A stretch of DNA of 64,000 nt from Leptasterias polaris (taxonomy: Eukaryota > Echinodermata > Asteroidea > Forcipulatida > Asteriidae), in the NCBI GenBank assembly GCA_037783415.1, contig JAZGTN010000073.1, forward strand, positions 5,704,001 to 5,768,000. The letters are read 5' to 3'. Positions 22,462 to 33,238 of the stretch are shown piece by piece. How positions within the stretch are numbered: position 1 is the stretch's first letter; the number at the start of each line of letters is the position of its first letter. Under the pieces are notes generated by a model. That model was given only the letters and a program-made list of their open reading frames with translations. It was not told the origin of the DNA and ran no database searches. Made by a program: the position numbers and the translations under genes.

Positions 22462-24357
22462 TCAGTGTGAAAACTGCTGGCTAACCGAGGTGAAATTCGA
22501 CAGAGATCCAGTACCCTGGGAGGCAGTAGATTGACTATCTGACCCTGTAAGGTTTACTAGATTACTGGGCAGTGTCATAGCATAGCATGCCATACGCAAT
22601 GCAGATGCAGGTAGTTCCCCCACAACGTCCCATTCATCTTCAGCAACTGTGTAACAGTGGATGTCCTTTTCTCGATGTCTACTGAGTCCGTTGTAGCCCC
22701 CTATGATGTAGATCCTCTGATTGTCTATGACAGCCGAGCCAGCCATACTGAGGCCGGTCAGCATTGGGGAGAGGGCTGTCCATTGGTCATTTGAGGGATT
22801 GTAGCACTCAACACTCATCACATCCACCCTATCACCGTATGGGTTGAGATGATTCCCACCCATGGCGTACATTTGATCATGGACTTCGCACATCATGTGG
22901 AAACCTCGCTCTGTATTCATTGAGCACCGTTGCATCCAGTCATTCCTTTGGGGACTGTACTCAAACACAGACTTACTGAAATTGTGATTTGCAAACCCAC
23001 CGGAGATATAAAGTTTATCACTTACTACACAACAAGCATGTGCATACATTGACTCTGGGAGATGCTGGACATAAGCCCAGGTATCATTGTTGGGATTGTA
23101 GGACTCCATCGATGCAAGAGCTCCTTGCTCATTTTTGCCTCCGTTGGCAAAGAGTTTACCATCTAGAGCTGCAAGGCCGAAGAAAGCTCTCCTTTGCTGC
23201 ATTGGGCACACCTGAAGCCAGTTGTTGAATCTAGGATCATAGCGGTGGACAGTCCCGATGCTTTCCTTGCCGTTTGATGTCAGAGTCACTTGTCCTCCGA
23301 CAACATACAAGAAGTCATTTAAGACAGCAACGCTGTGATCTACTCGCCTAAGAGGCATTGATGTAAGATGCTTCAGCTGACAATGAGGTTCATCCAAAAT
23401 CATAATATTATTACTGACACACTTGTTTGCCAGCTCTCCGCCCACAACCAGAATCACCTCACTGGTGGAGCGCATTCTGGTCCGTGCTGACTGCATAAGA
23501 TGCTGGCGTTGGGGTACAAGGTGATAATTTAAGGCTTCTAGGAGAAACTGGTGGCACGTTGCATTCTCCATCATGAAACTCTCTGACTGCACATGATCCA
23601 CCAGATCATTTGTTGAAATCAGTGGGAATCGGATATGCTTCATGAGTTGAGGTGCAAACTGTTCCCTTGAGTTGCGAGAATGATTGATCCACTTGGCTGC
23701 TGCACCAAAAAGCTCCATCTCTGAACCTGACATCATACGATCCTGCCTTATGAAATATGTGATTTGTTCTAAAGTCAGAGTATGGAAATCTCTTGTTGTT
23801 GACACTTGGACGAAATTTGTTATCATGAAATCCTGCACCGAAGAGAGCAGCACTGCAAAGTCGTACTTCTCCGCGAGATGAAGCAAATCAATGCAATTCT
23901 GCAGACAGATTGTTGTGATGAGGTACTGGACGCAGTAGTCGGTGACACGCCTGAATCCAAGCTTAATGGCAGCGTACAATGTCTTGCGGACATTCTCCAC
24001 GTTCAGCGTCAGCTGAGAGGTGTATGCAAAATGAATCAGCATCTCCAGCCCGAGCCTTGGGATGCTAGTACTGATCTGGATGTCCTTGATGTTCTCATTC
24101 TCCACAAACATCTTGTGGAAGAAATCACTACAAGACGCAACAACGATACGGTGAATTGAGAAGTGATGCTCTCCACATATCAGAGTTCCATCACACAACA
24201 CTCGCTTCTTTAGCAATCCATCGAGTTGTTTCAGCATCTCCCCACCATGCTCCGCACATTGGTACACCCTCGTTGGTGGGGGTGCTGTGCTATTCCAGAA
24301 AGAGAAACTGCGTTCTAATGGACTGGTTGGAATTTGTGAAGAAGCTTTTGAAGCCAT
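22462..24357 (-). CDS. BTB-BACK-Kelch protein (KLHL9/13-like)
   Basis: An intronless frame of 631 residues starting at the ATG at 24357. The BTB domain covers about 45-150 (LCDGTLI...FSIHRIVVASCSDFFHKMF), BACK about 155-260 (NCIDLLHLAEKYDF...FPLIS), and six Kelch blades from about 300. The blades are visible as repeated GG followed downstream by Y...W: VVGGELAN, YVVGGQ, FANGGK, YISGG, YAMGGN and YIIGGYNG. Length and order are those of substrate adaptors of Cullin-3 ubiquitin ligases: BTB binds CUL3 and the propeller binds substrate. The fifth-blade phrase GGNH...YNPSNDQWT resembles KLHL9/KLHL13 most closely among those I know, but the orthologue is uncertain. The intronless structure could reflect an old retroposition or intron loss; the frame is intact. 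Confidence 0.92.
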   Translation of the reverse strand: MASKASSQIPTSPLERSFSFWNSTAPPPTRVYQCAEHGGEMLKQLDGLLKKRVLCDGTLICGEHHFSIHRIVVASCSDFFHKMFVENENIKDIQISTSIPRLGLEMLIHFAYTSQLTLNVENVRKTLYAAIKLGFRRVTDYCVQYLITTICLQNCIDLLHLAEKYDFAVLLSSVQDFMITNFVQVSTTRDFHTLTLEQITYFIRQDRMMSGSEMELFGAAAKWINHSRNSREQFAPQLMKHIRFPLISTNDLVDHVQSESFMMENATCHQFLLEALNYHLVPQRQHLMQSARTRMRSTSEVILVVGGELANKCVSNNIMILDEPHCQLKHLTSMPLRRVDHSVAVLNDFLYVVGGQVTLTSNGKESIGTVHRYDPRFNNWLQVCPMQQRRAFFGLAALDGKLFANGGKNEQGALASMESYNPNNDTWAYVQHLPESMYAHACCVVSDKLYISGGFANHNFSKSVFEYSPQRNDWMQRCSMNTERGFHMMCEVHDQMYAMGGNHLNPYGDRVDVMSVECYNPSNDQWTALSPMLTGLSMAGSAVIDNQRIYIIGGYNGLSRHREKDIHCYTVAEDEWDVVGELPASALRMACYAMTLPSNLVNLTGSDSQSTASQGTGSLSNFTSVSQQFSH

Positions 24358-26876
24358 GTTGACATATAGGCCTATGTTGCCAATATGAGTTGTTGAACTT
24401 CAGTAAGGCCAAGAAAATTACCTTTTAAAAGAAAATTGAACAACTCTTTTAAAAAGGGAAACTCCACATAATAACCCTCCCCAAAAAACAAAATCCTACA
24501 AAAACTATCACAAGGCACTGAGCTCTTCATTGTTCTTCCCTTGCTTTTTTCTGTGTGCCTTTCTCTCTGTTAATCTCTTTCCACTTGACTGCTTCGGTTA
24601 CACCATTACCTGCTTACATGTACATGTTTGAGTGTTGTCTTGTCATTTAGCCTTTGAGAAAGACTCTGCTAGTGTCAAAACGTCAGACCACTAACACATT
24701 TTTGTAAAAGTTGTTTTATAAGATATTTAAAAAAAATTATACTTAAGTATCAAATAATTTAAAAACATCTATAAAAAAAAGTGATTGTTTTAACAAGACT
24801 GAAAAAGTGCAACCTTTTCTGGAAGAGGTTGGGGGCACAAATTTAATACAACAAAACAAAAAATGTAAAGAAATATTTTCTGAAAATGGTCTGTAGGTGC
24901 CTGAACAATGAACATAAAGGCAAACCACACTCAAGCAGAGACCCTGACTATTGATCAGTGACTTTTCACTTCTTACAGTCTAGTCCGAACTTTCTCGCTT
25001 AATAATATTTTTTTAATACAATTTTGTGTTATGCCCAAATAGACGATTGATAAGGCGCCAATACATTTTTTATCAAGACAAGTTACTCTACATTTTTTTT
25101 TCAATTTGTATGTAATGTCATTGATATGTACGTACTTATTAAGTAAAAAATCAAAAATAAATCATTATTACCGGTATGAAAGTAAATTTAATGACGATAG
25201 TCTGGTTTCGCATCATTATTGTCACTGTGCCTTTGTATTAATGATAATTTTTTTGTTTTTATGGCGTCAGCGGCGAATCGAACGCGGCCCATGTAGGTGG
25301 ATATTAGCGATTCCACTTGACTTTTATGCAATAGTGATCGAATACCCCCGCAATTTAATAAGCTAATTTCAGCTATTTGTTTACATGCAGCAAAGAGGGC
25401 GCTAAACGATCTGCCGGCTTAAAAAGCATTTAGTCAATTTAGTCAATAAATAGCATTTAGTCAATTGTAGCCAATTCCGGAAATTATATGTATTTATCTG
25501 AATCTTACAAATGTGAATACTTACAAAGCCTACACGTAGATTGACGACCACGAAGCTTGATGAGTAAACTGTCTCGATCAAATCACTGGAACGACAAAAG
25601 AGACAACTTGCAAGTTAATTAAAACAATAATTTACAAGTATACATTAAACACAAAGTCGATGACTGACCAACCTCACCATATCATGGAAAAGCTGACGAA
25701 CCTGAATGATGTCAAAGTGTTTTAATTTATATTAATAATATTATGACAAAAAATCTTATTCTTATTTACCCAGGTAAAACTAAATTTTGGTGATAATGAG
25801 TGAATAAAAACGACATTCGAATTCATAATCCTTTCCCAACACTACTTTGAAGGCAATGAATTGATTGATAAATTGATAGCAACTGACATTGACTCAAATG
25901 GCAAAAGTGGACAACAGACAACTGTCACACTGTGTGTCATTTTTATAATCTATCTAGACTCTATGTCAATACCCATTATTACCTTCACCCTGAATTGATT
26001 GAATGGCAAGGCAGGCAGGAATATCGGACACATTTTTCAAAACGAAAATGATAATATTGCAGCGGCCTCGTCCTTGGGTTGGGTGAATTTGTCAAATTCA
26101 CAATCACCAGCAGTCCAGCTCAGAGATTATCTGCTGTCAATGTCATGGCTGTCTGTAGACGTTAAAACCCGTTACGTTACGGCGTTAGTCATGTTAATCA
26201 TGCGAGTAGCCACGCCCATTGCAACAATCACAATGCCCCGGCCGACATCTCTACACCCGTGTACTCACTGTACTGTATACTATTAGCCATTACTCATACG
26301 TTATGTCTGTCATACAAATATTTAAAAATTCAATTATCTAATTTACCGCCATAAACATTGCGCTACGTTACCCAATAATACTCACTCACAATCCATTCAC
26401 AACAACAACAGTCACACTTGATAACAATAAGATAACAACAATGTGATTCACAGTTCGTCTTTTAAAAACTGTCAGTTTTCACACCGGCGAAATAGGAATG
26501 AGCAGAAACAAACGAACCAGATGTTAAAATAAATGCGTAATGTTGTTGTTGTACCAAACAAAGCACGTCAATATATCAATGATTGTCGAGTAGCCAGTTT
26601 CCCAACCCAATCCATACGCGGCGTCACTGGTTGTCGAAGAAACGGCGGCAGCATGCCCTTGACATTTGACCTTGTTTCTGCTAACCTCAATCAACCTCGT
26701 TTTAATGTGCTCTAATGCACACGTTAAACTTTTACACGGACGTGGCGGCGTTCAGTTGCTTGTGAGGAAGAGGTTGTTTACGCGTGGTTTTTCTAGTCTG
26801 GTATTCCCTCTTCTGCGATACAAATTGTTTAGTAAATGTAAGTGGTACCAGACTATCTGCCGGGAAGAAAGAAAAA
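24358..26876. other. Divergent intergenic region between the Kelch gene and BCAS2
   Basis: It must hold the promoters of both divergently transcribed genes, but no core elements could be named. 24585-24715 carries a dispersed repeat listed separately. 25430-25465 has three short copies of ATTTAGTCAAT. No coding gene was found. Confidence 0.5.
24585..24715 (+). repeat. Dispersed repeat with AAACGTCAGAC end, copy 1
   Basis: CTTGACTGCTTCGG...TACATGT...GTGTTGTCTTGTCATTTAGCC...CTCTGCTAGTGTCAAAACGTCAGAC...TAACA is matched in order at 42985-43100. 37085-37145 holds a further partial match around GAAACGTCGAGA. Endings of the type GTCGAAACGTC recall Penelope-like element termini, but no hammerhead CTGATGA core was found. 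Family assignment is tentative. Confidence 0.45.
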
Positions 26877-29800
26877 ATGGCCGGAGAAGTTTTGGTTGAT
26901 GCGTTGCCGTACCACGATAAAGGATATGACGAACCAGGAGAAAAGGAAGCGGTAATATTTCAGATATTTACAAAAGGAGTGTATAAACATGATAAATGTA
27001 TACTCTGCTCTGATTCCAGTAAAGACTTATTCATCCGTTTGTTTGCAATGTCGATTTGTAGGTTTAGAGAGTTGTATAGTCATAGGTATCCGTTATCCGT
27101 GTTTTTTCGACACATGACTTAATGTTGGGATGAACATTTTTTTTTTTTAAATGCCCTGTGGATCTATGGAGAATCCAACCCAGGCCTTTCTTTGTAGCAC
27201 GGTGGATTCATTTGTTCTCAGTCATCAGGATGCGGACTAAAAGTTATATAAAAAAAGACAGTAGGCCTACATGTACATGTAGTAAAGAAAGCCGGTGCAA
27301 GCGAGATATCCATTTATATAAAATTTAAATAAAAAATAAATAAAACAAACACCTTGTCAACGAACCCTGGCCCAGTTTTTGAGTTGACCAGCTTAAATTA
27401 CTTAATCATACTCGAAGTCCCAAACTGGCAATGGATTTCTGTCACTAGCAGACTAGCATGACTAGCCCCCAGCATCAGCAAGCTTGGCACTGAGAACAAG
27501 ATGAGGTCATCAATGTGTCAATCATCGGTATTTGTTACAACCAGCATGACCAGCTGACCAGTGTACTACAGTACAGGTACACTGATTGGTGCTCTAGTGC
27601 TAGTCTGATCCTATTAAAGTAGTATTATTGTATGCATCCGTTCCTGTTTATTACCAAAATAGCAACTGGTGCTAGTCTTACATGTCGTAACAAAAGATGC
27701 TTGTTGTATAACCAGAAAATGTGCACTGTAATTTTCTAGTCTTAATCATCGTACGATTGGTTGTCCAGCTAGGTCAAATAAAAGTCAATTAAAGACACAT
27801 TTTAGTCAACCTTGGGCTTAAGAGCTATGGGAATAAAACTTTTGGCATTCACAATGCATCATGAGGAATGGAATTCTCTCGGTTGTGAAGATAAACACAA
27901 TCTGGTTTGGCAAATTGTACAGCGAAGCACATTGAGTGATCAATTTTTTTTCATTTTTCTCCAATATGTGAAAGAGTAAAGTTGTGATTTTGACACAGAA
28001 TGTTCCTTTAGATACTAGAATGGTTGAATTGATATAAAAGTTAGTCGTTCAAAATTATAGTCAATATTTAAAATCTTGTATTTGATACAAAAAATTTCAC
28101 TAATACACATTTTTGCCTTAGGCATACGCCCTGGTCGAGGAAGAAACGAGACGTTATCGCCCGACAAAGAATTATTTGGAGCATTTGCCAGCAATCGATC
28201 ATACACCGTTTGAAACTGACGTCCTCAAGAATGAGTTTGAGCGGATGGCATCAAGACTTCCCATGGACAGCCTCAGCATGAAAAGGTGATTTGTTGCTGC
28301 GGATCTTGGCAGTGACTTCCCATCAAAGCATTAGAGTGATGGCAAATTTTTTTGTAAATATTGGGTAAAGTTTGTCAATAAGATGATAGATATTGCCAAC
28401 ATAGGGCTATTTAGCTGAGTTGGTAGAGCACTGGCAGATCTCAACTATTTTCCATTGAAGCTGTAGATAAGTGGTTAAGTTTTTTGTAAATATTGGGAAC
28501 ATTTTTAAATAAGGTATTAGAGACTCAGACTGCCAACATAGGGTTAGTTAGCTGAATTGGTAGAGCGCTGTCACGTCAACAAGGCTCACATTTTTTTTTG
28601 GGGGGGGGGAGTGCAGGACCGCAGGGCTTGTTGCTCAAAGTTTTTACTGGACCAGAGAATTTTTTACCATACCAGAATCAAAATGAGAAAAAAACTAAAC
28701 ATCGACACACCTTTACATATAAACTGTTTTTTATTTCAACAAGCACTAATAAAGAGAAGGTTTATCTTATATGTATTATCTTATTTGTATTAAAAGTATA
28801 TTTCGATGATCAACAGAATTAAAAACTTTTAACCCCAATTTTTGTTCATTAAAAATTATACACAGTGAAGCATTGTCATTCAATTGAAAAAAACCATCGG
28901 ACTTGTCTGGTTGTAAGTTTACTGGCCTGACTCTTAAAACCACTGGCCTCAGGGCCTTTGGTCCTGTGTTAATTTCGAGCCCTGGACATTGTAAACACAA
29001 AGGTCACAGGTTTAAATTCCCCTCGAGTCAATTGTCTTTTTTCTTTCAGATCCTTGGCACGTTTGCAACCATTCTGAGAGCAATTCTTCCTTGTTTGTCT
29101 TTTTAGTTGCACTAATGTGTGACATCATGCATCAGTGTGTAAGTAGAAAATAAAAAATAGAAATAAATGTTTTAATAATTTTTTTTAAATAATTATTTCT
29201 GTAGATATGAGTTGCCACCTCCCCCTGCGGGTAGACAGAATGACGTACTCGCTTGGAATGAGTCAGTAGAGAATTCTATGGCCCAGCTGGAACACCAGTC
29301 AGAAAGGTGAGCCTCAACTTATGGTCTTGAATGGTGGATAAACTATGCCAATATGATACCATGTGGTGAATGTATCTACTAAGTATAGTCAACCCTCCTA
29401 CTGTCTGACCATTCAGTATCAACAACTGTGGTTTACGCCAGCCTGCAATATGATACCATGTGTTGAATGTATCTACTAAGTATAGTCAACCCTCCTACTG
29501 TCTGACCATTCAGTATCAACAACTGTGGTTTACACAAGCCTGCAATATGATACCATGTGATGAATGCATCTACAGAGTACACAGTCAACCCTCGCACTGT
29601 CTGACCACTCAATATCATCAACTGTTTGAATGATAGATTACCTATGCCCGCCTGCAATATGATATCGTGTGGTGAATGTATTACACAGTGCAGCTTGCTT
29701 ACAGCAAGGAATGTAAAATATAAAAGATTATGAAGCTTGTTAGGGGAATTGTTACAAACTTATTTAAGAAAGCATAAAATCTCCGATATATTTTTTTTTC

Positions 29801-32492
29801 AGAATTGCCAATTTGGAACTCCTGTCAAAGTACGGAAGCTCAGCCTGGAGATTTTACAATGAGTAAGTTCCTATATATGGCCGCCCCCGCTTATGTCAAA
29901 CATTAGAAAGAAGCCAATTAATGTGCCACACATAACTCTCAGCCAATGATAGGTCTTCATTTGACCTCGGTAGGCATTGTGTGATCTAGTGTCATCATAT
30001 GCAAGGGGCAGTGTTTGCCCTTACCTTTTTCAGTGCCTAGCCAGTACGACCAGTCAGCCTGTCATTTCACTAGTCTGCCAGCATTTTCACATGTCCATAT
30101 TTTCAGGTTTTCTTTCAACATTGTCATTAGCATGGGACTTGTAGTTTGTACCGATATGAAGTGGTTTACATGTAGTGATGGGACTTCAGCAATAAACTAG
30201 CCAGCAGGACTAGTTGGACAGAATTTTTACTGGTCCTCAGATGTTTTAACTGGCACTTGGCCAATGGACCACTGTTAAGAGAGAATGTGAGAGGTCTAAT
30301 AGACACCATGCATTTACAGGATTACTGTAACCAGAGTTCACACTTCAACTTCTTATCTCTTAGTCTACAAACCCTCCTGAATTGGCCTCCACTATTCTCC
30401 ATTCACTCGGCCGTTTGCAATACATTTGAATAATGTCTGGTACAAGGCCTTGGTTAGCCACCGCTTAAATTGGAATTCCTCAGACTAATGAGACAGTTGC
30501 TATGTCACATGATTCAGGGCAAGCTTTTGCGTAGTTACGTAAGAGACGGGGAACACCCAAACACAATTCTGAATGAATGTGTACGGCACAATGGTACCAG
30601 GGTTTAAAGCTCATCTGAAGGTTGCCGTACAAAAGCTTGCCCCAAACAAAATGGCTCAGTAACTGTCTTTGCAGTCTGAAGAATTCAGACTTAAGCAGTA
30701 AATTGTCACTAAGCAAGTCGTTGTACCAGACATTATTCAAATCTAGCTTGTGAATGGCTTATTGTAACTCAACCACAAAATGCTTGGTATGCATTTTTGA
30801 TTTTGACTTAATCACTTTTATGATAAAAACCATTTTCGATGGCATTTTTCAGCATACTGGGGAAGATGGTTGAGCAAGGCCAGGATCAGCTGCAGAAAAT
30901 CCGCAAACACATCCAGGAGCTGAACTGGCAAAGAAAGACAAAACAGGTTAGGACTATAGTCAACCCTCCTTATAGACCATGTGACCTGTGACATCGCATG
31001 TTTACAAAACAGCCACAGAGCCTGGACTTCCTGCAGGCACAGTTTGTATGCAGCTCAATGGAAGACATACAATAAATCTTATGTTTTATGGAGATTGCAC
31101 TGTCTGATTTTTCTCAACTTTTGATATGAAGAAAGGGGGGACATCTCTAAAGCTGTACAGCTGTTGCTTTTGTAACTCTTGAATTTATGTGAAAATTATG
31201 GCACAAAATGTAAATTTTCCCATATGGCCTGTGTAGTATCTTGCCTGTCAGGAAATGCATTAGAATGTACAAGGTCACTATAACTGTAAACAAAGGTAAC
31301 ATGGTCTATAAAGAGCACTGCTATAAAGAGTACATCCTGAAGGCCTGAATCTCAGTTCTGCTCTGTGGTTCTTTGTTTTATTGTCCTCATATAAAAACGT
31401 TCTTGTGAAGAAAAAAAAGTAATTTGGCAAGTCCCAGCTGTCTTGCTATAATTTGATTTGTTGTGGCGCTTTTGCAGAAGAAACTATTATTTTAGTTGGG
31501 TTAATCAATCAATTATTCAATCCACCAATCAAAACGATTTTAGCACAGGTATACAAACCTAGAATTACATGGACTTGGTGCGCCTTGAAAAATTTCCCAT
31601 GGACTTTAAGATTTTCAAATGAAAGTACCCTTTGCAAATAGAAAATGGCCTTGCCCCTTCAAAAGTTTGTTCAAAGGCATTTTGACAAAACATATTACAC
31701 ATGTACATAGAAAATGCTTTTGAGTACAAACAGGTTTTCAGTCTCTTCTTGAAGATGCTCACATTCAGAGAAGTTTGAGTATCCATTGGAGATCATTTCA
31801 TAATTGTTAAATGAATATGCCCACATTTTCTGGATACTGCATGGTTAATTTTTGAACAAAGGCACCTGTACCTCAAAGCAAATATTTGTGCAGTATTTTT
31901 GATCCGATTGTCAAATCTTGTTGTTTCTGTCTGTAATGTTACTATTTTGTGTCTTATTTTTGTTTTTAGAAAAGTGCTGGCAAAGCCTTGAGGAATTTAG
32001 AAGAGAGGTAAGGAAGAGAACAAATTTCCTTGAAGACCATCATAACATCCTGATCAAAACTTCTCATGTGAACGATTTATGTACATGGTGTACCTTACTA
32101 GAAGAGCAAAATCTTTCTTTTCTTCTTTATTTTATTTTTAATGTAAGGGAAAATGTGATTGAAGCAGAGTTTGCATCATTACAAGCTCTCGGTAATTGTT
32201 TTATTACAGTTGGACAGGCCTCGTTTCCAAGAACTACGAGATAGAGAGAGCCTGCCTAGAGCTCGAGGGAGAAGTGGAGAGGCTCAGACAAGAGCAGATC
32301 ATCAAACACGCCAAGGAGGAGTACAAGACGCAGCAGATGCTGCAACATCCTCAGCAAGAAGATGAGGCAAGAGTCGAAGCAGAGGAGGAGGAGGAGGAAG
32401 ATAGTGATGAGAGTGAGGAAGAGGGAGAGGATGATGTGGAGAGATATCGGGTTGGGAGTCATTCAGATTCAGATGAGGAAGGGGACAGGTAG
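26877..32492 (+). CDS. BCAS2: BCAS2/SPF27, Prp19-complex splicing factor with an acidic C-terminal extension
   Basis: Seven coding exons join in frame with GT-AG borders: 26877-26951, 28122-28285, 29205-29306, 29803-29862, 30853-30946, 31970-32007 and 32210-32492, giving 271 residues. The start [12 protein letters not shown] and the later [34 protein letters not shown] and [11 protein letters not shown] segments are diagnostic of BCAS2 (SPF27), a core subunit of the PRP19/CDC5L complex that acts in spliceosome activation in the nucleus. The coiled-coil-forming Gln/Glu/Lys-rich helices are present. The known human protein is about 225 residues. The extra ~45 here form an acidic tail rich in Glu, Asp and Ser ([14 protein letters not shown] and [11 protein letters not shown]), encoded contiguously in the last exon. 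Tail to tail with SIGMAR1. An AATAAA at 32750-32755 is a plausible poly(A) signal. Confidence 0.95.
28340..28575 (+). repeat. Tandem pair of tRNA-like SINE segments in BCAS2 intron 2
   Basis: Two copies about 130 bp apart share TTTTTTGTAAATATTGGG, GCCAACATAGGG and a tRNA A-box-like TTAGCTGAGTTGGTAGAGC (the second copy has GAATTGG). A B-box-like GGTTTAAATTCCCC lies far downstream near 29010, so the right-hand copy may be interrupted by later sequence. A tRNA-derived SINE duplicated in tandem is the likely reading. Confidence 0.5.
29350..29690. repeat. Tandem repeat of about 97-112 bp, 3.3 copies, in BCAS2 intron 3
   Basis: AATATGATACCATGTG recurs at 29350, 29447 and 29544, and as AATATGATATCGTGTG at 29656, giving spacings of 97, 97 and 112. 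Each unit also carries TATAGTCAACCCTCCTACTG-type and CTGTCTGACCATTCAGTATC-type sequence. The third unit is the most diverged. Confidence 0.85.
30424..30742. mobile_element. MITE with 22-bp terminal inverted repeats in BCAS2 intron 4
   Basis: The left end ATTTGAATAATGTCTGGTAC (continuing AA) is matched exactly by the reverse complement of the right end at 30721-30742. Further inward, GAATTC...CAGACT and ACAGTT blocks are also mirrored. The element is 319 bp, has no coding capacity and shows no clear target duplication. Confidence 0.7.
30971..31311 (+). mobile_element. MITE with TATAGACCATGT ends in BCAS2 intron 5
   Basis: TATAGACCATGT at the left is mirrored by ACATGGTCTATA at the right, with GTTTAC and GTAAAC just inside. 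The interior is homologous, in reverse, to 13200-13500. It is non-coding. The target site is not resolved, though TA is possible. Confidence 0.65.
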
Positions 32493-32749
32493 TTGCTACA
32501 TCATCTGAAGGAGGGGGAGGCTAAGATGTCATATTGAAGATTTGGTCTGGGAAGACAATGCCTTAAATAGTGGGTTAGAAAATAACTTTTACCGTACAAT
32601 ATTGTAAACTTTTGATGGAACAGAATCCAAAGTAATGTTGGACCAAGCTGTAAAGACATTTGTTTGCTTAAACTTGCTACTTTATTAATCAAAATCAATA
32701 ATCTTCTCACTCGGCTTTTGTATTTTTGTTTTTGTTTTTACTGTTTGTC

Positions 32750-32755
32750 AATAAA
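32750..32755 (+). terminator. Candidate poly(A) signal of BCAS2
   Basis: AATAAA lies about 260 bases after the BCAS2 stop codon and is followed by T/G-rich sequence. Assigned by position only. Confidence 0.5.
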
Positions 32756-33238
32756 TGCATTTACATTGCGTGTACATGTAATTGTACAAGTCTGTATACT
32801 ATTGAGATTTCGTGTAACTGTTCTCTTCACATGGAGGTAAATTTATTTAGGATGTGTAGAGGGCGCACTTCAATACTAACGGACGGCAGAAATGGGCCTT
32901 ATCCCAAGCATCTTAATTCCTGTTTCGAGCTACGTTTTGATCCTACGTAAAACAGTAATCGTTTTGAAACTTGAATTTCCGTCAACGTGGCTTTTCATTC
33001 GGGTGTTACCTGAACCATCATGGGTGTTTTGGAAAAGTCCCAAAAATAGTGAGCAACATTTTACCCGTTCCACAAAAAAAAATTGTAAAAGCCGTTTTGT
33101 GTCCGTGCTTAATTACGAGTCCAAAATGAGGCTGGAAGTAACTTTAATCTGGCTCATTGTACACATGTATATAAACCCATTAATACCCATGATAAGAAAC
33201 GGGGAACCAGACAAAAAATAACCACATCGTGGTGGAGA

